20,876 nucleotides of DNA from Raineyella sp964528755 (GTDB lineage Bacteria > Actinomycetota > Actinomycetes > Propionibacteriales > Propionibacteriaceae). Under the pieces are notes generated by a model. That model worked only from the letters and a program-made list of their open reading frames with translations, had not been told where the DNA came from and did no database searches. Location of the stretch: NCBI GenBank assembly GCA_964528755.1, contig CAZGWN010000070.1, positions 1 through 20,876 of the forward strand, written 5' to 3'. Of this stretch, positions 1 through 8,014 are shown piece by piece; within the stretch, counting starts at the first letter, position 1; each line of letters begins with the position of its first letter. Made by a program: the position numbers and the translations under genes.

Positions 1-2
1 CC

Positions 3-215
3 CTGGCCAACGTCATCTGGTTCCTCATCGCCGGACTGCCGCTGGCCCTGGACCACCTCGTCACGGCCGTCGCCCAGGCGGCCACGATCATCGGGATCCC
101 GCTGGCGGTGGCGAACCTCAAGATGATTCCGGTGACGTGCTTCCCGTTCGGGAAGCGGATCGTCGGCGTGCACGAGGCGATGCCGGTCGGAGGGACCGTA
201 CGGCACCAGATGTGA
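3..215 (+). CDS. YccF (DUF307) family inner-membrane protein, C-terminal part
   Basis: The reading frame is open from the first bases of the window and ends at TGA 213-215, leaving 70 residues; the N-terminus lies outside. The visible part reads LANVIWFLIAGLPLAL, then a second hydrophobic stretch ending in TIIGIPLAVANLK, then a CFPFGKRIV segment. This pattern of a tryptophan-containing membrane segment, a TIIGIP turn and a PFG(K/R)xIV ending is typical of the repeated YccF domain in small bacterial membrane proteins of about 120-150 residues. It therefore looks like the last YccF repeat, with two membrane segments and a short polar tail. The family has no established biochemical function. The assignment rests on motif recognition of a fragment only. 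Confidence 0.75.
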   Translation: MANVIWFLIAGLPLALDHLVTAVAQAATIIGIPLAVANLKMIPVTCFPFGKRIVGVHEAMPVGGTVRHQM

Positions 216-258
216 GCCTGTGTCTAGCATCCCCGACCGATCCAGGGAGGAGCTCTCC

Positions 259-725
259 GTGCGGGTTATGAGAGCGAATGTGCCGTTTCGGCCCGTCCCG
301 TGGACACAGATCCCGGAGTTCGGTAGCCGGGCGCCAGATCAGCTCCGGCTGATCCTGGGCATCGGGACGTCGCATTCCCGTCGGTCCTTCGCCCCCGTCG
401 ACGGTCCCGAGCGCGTCGAGGACACCACCACCGTCCACGGGGTCTTCGCTGTCGGCGACGTGCCGGCGGAATCTGCGACGCACGACCAGTGGTTGCGTGC
501 CGCCGACGTTCTCGTCATCCTGGCTTTCACGGGCGACGTCGATCCGATCCTCACAGCGCGCCATTACCTCCCGTCGACCCTGGCAGGGGAGCGACTGCTG
601 CCCGTCCCCGACGGCGTCTCCGCGGCGCTGCGTCTCGACGAGCAGAGAGCGACCGCTCTGCTTCGCCCCGGCGATCCGATGGCGGATGTGAGCGTCGTCA
701 CCTGGCGTCCCAGTGACGACTATCA

Positions 726-735
<10 letters not shown>
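259..735 (+). CDS. Hypothetical protein, 158 aa
   Basis: I do not recognise this protein. The frame is open from a GTG at 220, but the GTG at 259 is preferred because an excellent ribosome-binding sequence (AGGGAGGAG, 244-252) sits seven bases before it; the ATG at 268 is also possible. The product begins VRVMRANVPFRPVPW and has a hydrophobic core segment WLRAADVLVILAFTGDV in the middle, a conserved-looking RLILGIGTSHS stretch, and a C-terminus ending SDDYHYR. There is no signal peptide, no membrane helix long enough to be convincing and no catalytic motif I can name. It is probably soluble. Its 3' end overlaps the end of convergent gltA by ten bases (726-735). The strong SD and codon usage like its neighbours support it being a real gene. 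Confidence 0.6.
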
Positions 736-2006
<1,271 letters not shown>

Positions 2007-2012
2007 GAACGA

Positions 2013-2018
2013 ACGATA
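2013..2018 (-). promoter_or_regulatory. Putative -10 box of gltA (leaderless promoter)
   Basis: On the minus strand the sequence TATCGT fits the actinobacterial -10 pattern TAnnnT and is followed by exactly six bases before the A of the gltA ATG. Transcription would then start at or next to the start codon, so no ribosome-binding site is expected, and none is seen. No good -35 box is present, which is common for such promoters. Prediction from sequence only. Confidence 0.45.
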
Positions 2019-2095
2019 AGAGGCGGGTGGCGCACCGGCCATCCCCGGGGGATGTCGGGTCCGTCACGTACGGCCGAGGGGCAGGGTGCCCGGGT

Positions 2096-2124
2096 TTGCG
2101 GCGCGCCGTCGGCGCGGGTAACCT
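2096..2124 (+). promoter_or_regulatory. Putative promoter of rplM-rpsI
   Basis: TTGCGG (2096-2101), a 17-base spacer and TAACCT (2119-2124) form a plausible sigma-70-type promoter. Transcription would start near 2131, about 128 bases before the rplM GTG. The -35 match is weak. A second TAnnnT (TACCGT, 2223-2228) closer to the gene is an alternative -10 that would give a short leader. Confidence 0.35.
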
Positions 2125-2160
2125 ATTGCGATGTTGCGCTTGGCGACGCCCTGTCGGCGA

Positions 2161-2186
2161 GCCCGCTGCCGCGAGGTCGGGCGGGT
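2161..2186 (+). promoter_or_regulatory. Hairpin with GNRA tetraloop in the rplM leader
   Basis: GCCCGC (2161-2166) pairs with GCGGGT (2181-2186), with one wobble. Inside, GCC pairs with GGT (one wobble) and is closed by the tetraloop GCGA, which fits GNRA. The hairpin would lie in the middle of the predicted 128-base leader of the ribosomal-protein operon. It could be a regulatory leader, as ribosomal-protein operons often have, but no known Rfam leader is recognised here. Confidence 0.3.
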
Positions 2187-2258
2187 GGGTGCTGGCATCT
2201 TCGGCCGCAGCGCGTCACACCATACCGTCAACCTACCTAGTGGAAGTGGTCCCCGACC

Positions 2259-2702
2259 GTGTCTACGTACAGCCCGAAGCCCGGCGAGATCGAACGCCAT
2301 TGGCATGTCATCGATGCCGAGGGCGTGACTCTCGGGCGCCTCGCCGTCACCGCCGCGACCCTGCTGCGCGGTAAGCACAAGGCCACCTTCGCCCCGCACG
2401 TCGACGGCGGTGACTTCGTGGTGATCATCAACGCCTCGAAGATCGCCCTGACCGGCAACAAGGCCACCAAGAAGCGTGCCTGGCGCCACAGCGGCCAGCC
2501 CGGCGGCCTCAAGTCGGAGACCTACGGCGAGATGCTGGCGAAGAACCCTCGCAAGGCGGTCGAGCTGTCCGTGTGGGGGATGCTGCCGAAGAACCGTCTG
2601 AGCCGCCAGCTGATGACCAAGCTCAAGGTGTACGGCGGGCCCGAGCACCCGCACGCGGCGCAGCACCCGCAGCCGTACGAGATCGTCCAGATCGCCCAGT
2701 GA
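2259..2702 (+). CDS. rplM: 50S ribosomal protein L13
   Basis: L13 is a primary 23S rRNA-binding protein that acts early in assembly of the large subunit. The product has 147 residues, a usual length for bacterial L13. It shows the family order: WHVIDAEGVTLGRLA near the N-terminus, LLRGKHKATFAPHVDGGDFVVIINA in the first third, NKATKKRAWRHSGQPGG in the middle, then WGMLPKNRLSRQ and KLKVYGGPEHPHAAQ-P near the C-terminus. Translation starts at GTG 2259, with only a weak purine-rich stretch GGAAGTGG before it. The N-terminal extension STYSPKPGEIER is typical of actinobacteria. rpsI follows after 26 bases and the pair is very likely one transcript. Confidence 0.98.
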   Translation: MSTYSPKPGEIERHWHVIDAEGVTLGRLAVTAATLLRGKHKATFAPHVDGGDFVVIINASKIALTGNKATKKRAWRHSGQPGGLKSETYGEMLAKNPRKAVELSVWGMLPKNRLSRQLMTKLKVYGGPEHPHAAQHPQPYEIVQIAQ

Positions 2703-2728
2703 CCCGCGGAAAGCCTGAGGATCAACCC

Positions 2729-3247
2729 GTGTCTGAAAACGTCGTCGAAGAGACCACCGAGGAGTTCGAGACCTTCACCGAGGGTGACCGTGAGATCGCC
2801 TATCGGTCCGAGGGACAGGCTGAGGGCCAGGCGGCCCCCGGTGAGCGCCAGGCGATCATCGCCCCCGGGATGGCCACCGGCCGCCGCAAGGAGGCCATCG
2901 CCCGCGTCCGGATCGTCCCCGGCTCCGGCCAGTGGTCGCTCAACGGTCGTACGCTGGAGGACTACTTCCCCAGCAAGATCCACCAGCAACTCGTCAAGGA
3001 GCCCTTCCTCGTCGCCGGGGTCGAGGCTGCCTACGACGTCATCGCCCGGGTCCAGGGCGGAGGCCCGTCCGGCCAGGCCGGTGCGGTCCGGCTGGGCATC
3101 GCACGTTGCCTCAACGGGGTGGATGCGGAGGCGAGCCGCCCCGCGCTCAAGAAGGCCGGTATGCTGACCCGTGACGCCCGGGCGACCGAGCGCAAGAAGG
3201 CCGGTTTGAAGAAGGCCCGCAAGGCCCCGCAGTACTCCAAGCGCTGA
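2729..3247 (+). CDS. rpsI: 30S ribosomal protein S9
   Basis: S9 sits in the head of the small subunit, and its C-terminal tail reaches the P-site tRNA. The product has 172 residues: an acidic extension of about 48 residues rich in Glu (SENVVEETTEEFETFTEG), then the conserved S9 core starting ATGRRKEAIARVRI, with LNGRTLEDYF, GGGPSGQAGAVRLGIARCL, and the basic tail KKARKAPQYSKR ending in the invariant SKR. The start is GTG 2729, with GAGG (2717-2720) eight bases upstream. An open frame extends further upstream inside rplM but has no family similarity. The acidic N-terminal extension is usual in actinobacterial S9. The gene is co-transcribed with rplM. Confidence 0.97.
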   Translation: MSENVVEETTEEFETFTEGDREIAYRSEGQAEGQAAPGERQAIIAPGMATGRRKEAIARVRIVPGSGQWSLNGRTLEDYFPSKIHQQLVKEPFLVAGVEAAYDVIARVQGGGPSGQAGAVRLGIARCLNGVDAEASRPALKKAGMLTRDARATERKKAGLKKARKAPQYSKR

Positions 3248-3293
3248 GTCGCACTCGACGCTGATCCGTTCCCGCAGGAGGGATCGCTCCGTC

Positions 3294-4682
3294 ATGGGTC
3301 GTTTGTTCGGCACCGATGGCATCCGTGGACGCGTCAACCAGGACCTGACGGCCGAGCTCGCCCTCGATCTGGCGGTCGCCGCGGCCTACGTCCTGGGTGC
3401 CGGGCGGGGTCGACGGCTGCGGGCCCTGGTCGGGCGCGACCCCCGGATCAGCGGCCAACTGCTCGAGTCGGCTGTGGTCGCCGGGCTGGCCAGCGCCGGG
3501 ACGGATGTCACCCGGGTGGGCGTGCTGCCCACCCCGGCGGTCGCCCACCTGGTGCGGGCCGAGGGCGCCGACCTCGGGGTGGTGTTGTCCGCCAGCCACA
3601 ATCCGATGCCCGACAACGGGATCAAGTTCTTCGCCGGCGGCGGGTACAAGCTCGCCGACCAGGTCGAGGACGAGATCGAGGCGGCGCTGTCGGAACGGTG
3701 GCGGCGCCCGATGGGTGCCGACGTCGGGCGGGTCGCCGACGGGCCCCAACTGGCGGAGGACTACATCCACCACCTCACCTCATCCCTGTCGGCCGCGACC
3801 GAGGGGCGGAACCCGCTGAAGGGTCTGCGGGTCGTCATCGACGTCGCCAACGGTGCTGCGCACCGGACGGCGCCGGCCGCGTTCCGCGCCTGCGGGGCGG
3901 AGGTGATCGTCATCCACGGCCGCCCGGACGGTCTCAACATCAACGACCGGTCCGGCTCCACCCATCCCGAGGTGTTGCAGCGGGCCGTCCTCGAACACGG
4001 CGCCGACCTGGGTCTGGCCCTCGACGGCGACGGTGACCGCTGCGTTGCCGTGGCCGCCGACGGAGAGATCGTCGATGGCGACCAGATCATGGCCATCCTG
4101 GCCGTCGCGATGCGCGAACGCGGCCAACTGGCCGACAACATCGTGGTGACCACGGTGATGAGCAACCTCGGCTTCGCCCGCGCGATGGAACATCGCGGCA
4201 TCCGGGTCGTCCGCACCCGCGTCGGGGACCGCTACGTGCTGGCGGAGATGCGTCGTCGCGGGGCTGTCCTGGGCGGTGAACAGTCCGGGCACGTGTTGCT
4301 GCGCGACTACGCCACCACCGGCGACGGGGCGCTGACCGGGCTGCACCTGATGGCGGTGATGGCCGAGACGGGCGCGCCGCTGGGGGACCTCGCCTCGCTG
4401 GTGGAGCGGATGCCACAGGTGCTGATCAACGTGCCCGGGGTCGACCTGACGCGGGCCGATTCCGATCCGGTCGTGCACGGGGAGGTGCTGCGGGCCACGG
4501 CCGAGTTGGGCGACGACGGGCGCGTGCTGCTCCGCCCGTCCGGCACCGAGCCGCTGGTGCGGGTGATGGTCGAGGCCTCCGACGCGGATCGGGCCCGGCG
4601 GATCGCCGATCGGCTCGCCGAGGTGGTCCGGGAACGGCTGGGCCAGCCGGCCGGGCCGCAGGACGTCCTCGCGCGGGACTGA
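3294..4682 (+). CDS. glmM: Phosphoglucosamine mutase
   Basis: GlmM interconverts glucosamine-6-phosphate and glucosamine-1-phosphate on the way to UDP-GlcNAc for peptidoglycan. The 462-residue product has the four-domain alpha-D-phosphohexomutase layout: FGTDGIRG at residues 5-12, the phosphoserine loop LSASHNPMPDNGIKFF with active Ser101, the metal-binding loop DGDGDR (Asp244, 246, 248), the sugar-specificity loop GGEQSGH near 327-333, and the phosphate-binding loop RPSGTEPLVRVM at 414. The SASHNPMPDNGIK signature separates GlmM from phosphoglucomutase or phosphomannomutase. ATG 3294 is preceded by AGGAGGG (3276-3282). It follows rpsI by 46 bases, as in many actinobacteria, and ends six bases before the convergent coaA. 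Confidence 0.97.
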   Translation: MGRLFGTDGIRGRVNQDLTAELALDLAVAAAYVLGAGRGRRLRALVGRDPRISGQLLESAVVAGLASAGTDVTRVGVLPTPAVAHLVRAEGADLGVVLSASHNPMPDNGIKFFAGGGYKLADQVEDEIEAALSERWRRPMGADVGRVADGPQLAEDYIHHLTSSLSAATEGRNPLKGLRVVIDVANGAAHRTAPAAFRACGAEVIVIHGRPDGLNINDRSGSTHPEVLQRAVLEHGADLGLALDGDGDRCVAVAADGEIVDGDQIMAILAVAMRERGQLADNIVVTTVMSNLGFARAMEHRGIRVVRTRVGDRYVLAEMRRRGAVLGGEQSGHVLLRDYATTGDGALTGLHLMAVMAETGAPLGDLASLVERMPQVLINVPGVDLTRADSDPVVHGEVLRATAELGDDGRVLLRPSGTEPLVRVMVEASDADRARRIADRLAEVVRERLGQPAGPQDVLARD

Positions 4683-4688
4683 CGGCCC

Positions 4689-5681
4689 TCAGATCTTGCG
4701 GATCCGCACCCACCTCACCTCGTGGGTCCGCCCCTTGCGCATGATCGCGGTCGCCCGCCCGCGGGTGGGCCGGATGTTGAGGGCCAGGTTGGGCCCGTTG
4801 ATGGTGTCCCAGATCTTCGCCGCCTGCCGCAGCGCCGCATCCTCGCTCATCTCGGCATAGCGGGTGAAGTACGAACGCGGATCCCGGAAGGCGGTCTCGC
4901 GCAGCTTCATGAACCGGTCGAGATACCACTGCCGGATGTCCTCGGCGGCCGCGTCCACGTACACCGAGAAGTCGAAGAAGTCGCTCAGCGCCAGCCCGGT
5001 CGACCCGTCGGTGTGCGCGCGGGCCGGCTGGAGCACGTTGAGTCCCTCGACGATCAGGATGTCGGGCCGGCGGACCACCTGCCGTTCGCCGGGCACGATG
5101 TCGTAGGTCAGGTGGGAATAGACCGGCGCACTCACCTCGGGCCGGCCGGACTTGACCGCCATCACGAACCGCAGCAGGCCCCGCCGGTCGTAGGACTCGG
5201 GGAAGCCCTTGCGGTGCATGATGCCGCGGCGCTGGAGCTCGGCATTGGGATGCAGGAAGCCGTCGGTGGTGACGAGCTCGACACTCGGGTGATCGGGCCA
5301 GTTGCGCAGCAGTTCGGTGAGCACGCGGGCGGTGGTGGACTTGCCGACCGCGACCGATCCCGCGATGCCGATGACGAAGGGGGTCCGGGCCACGTCCAGA
5401 TGCAGGAACGCGTTCGACGCCCGGTAGAGGTTGCCGGTGTGCCGGAAGTACAGCCGCAGCAGCCGGGTCAACGGTTGGTAGACCTCGACCACGTCGCGCA
5501 TCGACGTCGGATCGCCCAGGCCGCGCAGCCGGTGCAGCGTCTCCTCGCTCAGGGGGGTGGGCAACGCGTTGGCCAACTCGGCCCAATCGGCGCGCGACCG
5601 GTGGACGTACGGACTCTGGCCCTCGGGGAGTTCCGACGCGCGGTCCGGCGGTGGCAGCAACGCCTCAGACATGCCCGCCAT
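4689..5681 (-). CDS. coaA: Pantothenate kinase, type I
   Basis: CoaA phosphorylates pantothenate with ATP, the first and often controlling step of coenzyme A synthesis. The product has up to 330 residues, close to the 310-320 of known type I enzymes. It shows the Walker A loop GIAGSVAVGKSTTAR (about 107-121), VELVTTDGFLHPNAEL, RRGIMHRKGFPESYD, SHLTYDIVPGE, ILIVEGLNVLQ with the conserved Glu, and the C-terminal INGPNLALNIRPTRGRA. Start choice is between ATG 5681 (MAGMSEALLP) and ATG 5672 three codons in; neither has a clear Shine-Dalgarno. It is divergent from glmS across 81 bases and convergent with glmM. No type III (CoaX) features are present. Confidence 0.96.
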   Translation of the reverse strand: MAGMSEALLPPPDRASELPEGQSPYVHRSRADWAELANALPTPLSEETLHRLRGLGDPTSMRDVVEVYQPLTRLLRLYFRHTGNLYRASNAFLHLDVARTPFVIGIAGSVAVGKSTTARVLTELLRNWPDHPSVELVTTDGFLHPNAELQRRGIMHRKGFPESYDRRGLLRFVMAVKSGRPEVSAPVYSHLTYDIVPGERQVVRRPDILIVEGLNVLQPARAHTDGSTGLALSDFFDFSVYVDAAAEDIRQWYLDRFMKLRETAFRDPRSYFTRYAEMSEDAALRQAAKIWDTINGPNLALNIRPTRGRATAIMRKGRTHEVRWVRIRKI

Positions 5682-5724
5682 TCTGCCGTGTCGGGTCGCT
5701 CACACCAGCACCGTCCCGCGCAGG

Positions 5725-5755
5725 TGGCACATCCGGATGGGGCAGCCGCTACTCT
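5725..5755 (+). promoter_or_regulatory. Putative leaderless promoter of glmS
   Basis: TGGCAC (5725-5730) and TACTCT (5750-5755), separated by 19 bases, resemble -35 and -10 elements; TACTCT fits TAnnnT. Seven bases (GTCTGCC) then lead straight to the glmS ATG at 5763, so the predicted transcript would start at the start codon. The absence of a Shine-Dalgarno before glmS agrees with this. The whole coaA-glmS gap is only 81 bases and there is no room for a glmS ribozyme. Confidence 0.4.
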
Positions 5756-5762
5756 GTCTGCC

Positions 5763-7607
5763 ATGTGTGGAATCGTCGGGTACGTCGGGTCGCGCAACGC
5801 CTGCGAGGTGGCGATCGAGGGTCTGCGCCGGATGGAGTACCGGGGGTACGACTCCGCGGGCGTGGCCGTCGTCGCCGACGGTCGCATCCGGATGGAGAAG
5901 AAGTCCGGCAAGCTGGTCAACCTGGAGGTCCTTCTGGAGGACCACCCGCTGCCGGTCTCCGGCACCGGCCTGGGGCACACCCGCTGGGCGACCCACGGTG
6001 CCCCGACGGATGTCAACGCGCACCCCCACCTGTCCGCCGACGGGCGGGTGGCGCTGATCCACAACGGCATCATCGAGAACTACGCGGGCCTGCGGGAGGA
6101 ACTGCTCGCCGACGGCGTGCCGTTCCGTTCCGAGACCGACACCGAGGTCGCCGCCCAACTGCTGGGCCGCGAGGTCAACGCCGGCGCCGACCTGATGGAG
6201 GCGATGCGTCGGGTCTGCAACCGACTGGAGGGCACCTTCACCCTCGTCGCCATCGACGCGCAGGCGCCCGGCCACGTCGTCGCCGCCCGCCGCAACTCAC
6301 CGCTGGTGGTCGGACTCGGCGAGGGGGAGAACTTCGTCGCCTCCGACGTCGCCGCCTTCATCGAGCACACTCGGGAGGCCGTCGAGCTCGGCCAGGACAC
6401 CGTGGTCGAGATCACCGCCGAGGACCACCGGGTGATCGATTTCGCCGGGAACCCGGCCGAGGGCCACCGCTACCACGTCGACTGGGATCTCTCGGCCGCC
6501 GAGAAGGGTGGCTACGACTGGTTCATGCGCAAGGAGATCTTCGAGCAGCCGTCCGCGGTCGAGGCCACCCTGCTCGGCCGGCATACCCCGGCCGGTGACC
6601 TGGCCCTGGACGAGTTGCGGGTCGCCGAGGCCGACCTGCGTACCGTCGAGAAGATCATCATCATTGCCGCCGGGACCAGCTTCTACGCCGGCATGGTCGC
6701 CAAGTACGCCATCGAGCACTGGGTACGGATCCCGTGCGAGGTGGAGTTGGCCAGCGAGTTCCGCTACCGCGACCCGATCGTCGGCCCGACCACGCTGGTG
6801 GTGGCGATCTCCCAGTCGGGGGAGACGGCCGACACGCTGATGGCGATCCGGCACGCCCGCGAACAGCACGCCAAGGTGCTGGCGATCTGCAACACCAACG
6901 GCTCGACCATCCCGCGCGAGTCCGACGCCGTCATCTACACCCACGCCGGGCCGGAGATCGGGGTCGCCTCCACCAAGGGATTCACCACCCAGCTCGCCGC
7001 CTGTTACCTGCTCGGGCTCTATCTGGCCCAGGTCCGCGGGACGAAGTACCGCGATGAGATCGCCGCCACACTGACGGAGCTGGAGGGCATGCCCGCGCGG
7101 ATGCAACGCGTGCTCGACGATTCCGGGGAGGTCATCAAGCTCGCCGCCCGGCTCGTCGACCAGCCGTCGGTGCTCTTCCTCGGACGCCACGTCGGCTACC
7201 CCATCGCCTTGGAGGGCGCGCTCAAGCTCAAGGAGATCGCCTATCTGCATGCCGAGGGGTTCGCCGCCGGCGAGCTCAAGCACGGCCCGATCGCCATCAT
7301 CGAGGACGGGATGCCGGTCTTCGTCGTCGTCCCGCCCAAGGGCCGCGACCAGCTCAACGACAAGGTGATCTCCAACATCCAGGAGGTGCGGGCCCGCGGC
7401 GCGCGCCCGATCGTGCTGGCCGAGGAGGACGACGACGCCGTGGTGCCGTACGCCGACACGGTGATCCGGTTGCCGAAGGTCTCGACGCTGCTGCAGCCGC
7501 TGGTGGCGATCATCCCGCTGCAGCTTTTCGCCTGCGAACTGGCCACCCTGCTCGGGCACGACGTCGACCAACCGCGCAACCTGGCCAAGTCGGTCACCGT
7601 CGAGTAG
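5763..7607 (+). CDS. glmS: Glutamine-fructose-6-phosphate aminotransferase (isomerizing)
   Basis: GlmS makes glucosamine-6-phosphate from fructose-6-phosphate using glutamine nitrogen, the committed step of amino-sugar synthesis. The 614-residue product has the normal length. Translation must start at ATG 5763 because the mature enzyme needs Cys2 at the N-terminus (MCGIVGYVG) as nucleophile. The glutaminase domain shows HTRWATHG (72-79), LIHNGIIEN (98-106) and the segment FRSETDTEV (121-129). Two SIS domains follow, with IIAAGTSFYAG near 301-310, SQSGETADTLM near 350-360, EIGVASTKGFTTQ near 398-410, HVGYPIALEGALKLKEI, and the canonical C-terminus DVDQPRNLAKSVTVE. The frame is open far upstream but that part is antisense to coaA. 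acpS follows after five bases. Confidence 0.98.
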   Translation: MCGIVGYVGSRNACEVAIEGLRRMEYRGYDSAGVAVVADGRIRMEKKSGKLVNLEVLLEDHPLPVSGTGLGHTRWATHGAPTDVNAHPHLSADGRVALIHNGIIENYAGLREELLADGVPFRSETDTEVAAQLLGREVNAGADLMEAMRRVCNRLEGTFTLVAIDAQAPGHVVAARRNSPLVVGLGEGENFVASDVAAFIEHTREAVELGQDTVVEITAEDHRVIDFAGNPAEGHRYHVDWDLSAAEKGGYDWFMRKEIFEQPSAVEATLLGRHTPAGDLALDELRVAEADLRTVEKIIIIAAGTSFYAGMVAKYAIEHWVRIPCEVELASEFRYRDPIVGPTTLVVAISQSGETADTLMAIRHAREQHAKVLAICNTNGSTIPRESDAVIYTHAGPEIGVASTKGFTTQLAACYLLGLYLAQVRGTKYRDEIAATLTELEGMPARMQRVLDDSGEVIKLAARLVDQPSVLFLGRHVGYPIALEGALKLKEIAYLHAEGFAAGELKHGPIAIIEDGMPVFVVVPPKGRDQLNDKVISNIQEVRARGARPIVLAEEDDDAVVPYADTVIRLPKVSTLLQPLVAIIPLQLFACELATLLGHDVDQPRNLAKSVTVE

Positions 7608-7612
7608 GCCCC

Positions 7613-8014
7613 ATGGGCATCCTCGGCATCGGGGTCGACGTGTGCGAGATCTCCCGCCTGGAGGAGATGCTGCTGCGCACGCCCGCCCTGGTCGAGCGGC
7701 TCTTCTCCCCGGCGGAGGCCCGCCGGCGGCCGGCATCGTTGGCCGCCCGGTTCGCCGCCAAGGAGGCGCTGGCCAAGGCGCTCGGCTCGCCCGGCGGTCT
7801 GGTCTGGCGCGACTGCGAGGTGGTCACCGACGCCGCCGGCCGCCCGTCGTTCGCGGTCCGCGGCACCGTGGCCGAGTTGATGGGCCGGCTCGGCGTCGCG
7901 CGTACCCACCTGTCCCTGTCCCACGATGCCGGAATCGCCACCGCCTTCGTGGTCTGTGAGGGTGCCGCGGGTGAGGGTGACGTGTGCCAAGGTGGAGGCC
8001 GGGAGGCGCGATGA
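7613..8014 (+). CDS. acpS: Holo-[acyl-carrier-protein] synthase
   Basis: AcpS transfers the 4'-phosphopantetheine arm of CoA to a serine of acyl carrier protein, activating fatty-acid synthesis. The 133-residue product is a little longer than the usual 120 or so. It starts MGILGIGVDVCEISRLE with the Mg-binding Asp9, has RFAAKEALAKALG with Glu51 of the KEA motif, then RTHLSLSHDAGIATAFVV, the second substrate-binding segment. The region between FSPAEA and RFAAKEA is short compared with many homologues. The C-terminal 17 residues (GAAGEGDVCQGGGREAR) are a hydrophilic tail. It is tightly packed: five bases after glmS, with its TGA overlapping the ATG of nnr (ATGA at 8011-8014), so translational coupling is likely. 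CoA supply is also served by nearby coaA. Confidence 0.95.
   Translation: MGILGIGVDVCEISRLEEMLLRTPALVERLFSPAEARRRPASLAARFAAKEALAKALGSPGGLVWRDCEVVTDAAGRPSFAVRGTVAELMGRLGVARTHLSLSHDAGIATAFVVCEGAAGEGDVCQGGGREAR

Noticed and set aside
220..258. GTG 220 as start of the 158-aa gene
   Set aside because: There is no Shine-Dalgarno before it, whereas AGGGAGGAG lies just before GTG 259.
2573..2728. Upstream extension of the rpsI frame into rplM
   Set aside because: There is no family similarity, while GTG 2729 has a good ribosome site and gives a normal actinobacterial S9.
4722..5762. Upstream extension of the glmS frame by 347 codons
   Set aside because: This part is antisense to coaA, and the catalytic Cys must be residue 2 after ATG 5763.
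5682..5762. glmS ribozyme/riboswitch
   Set aside because: The gap is too short and lacks the core; actinobacteria are not known to use it.
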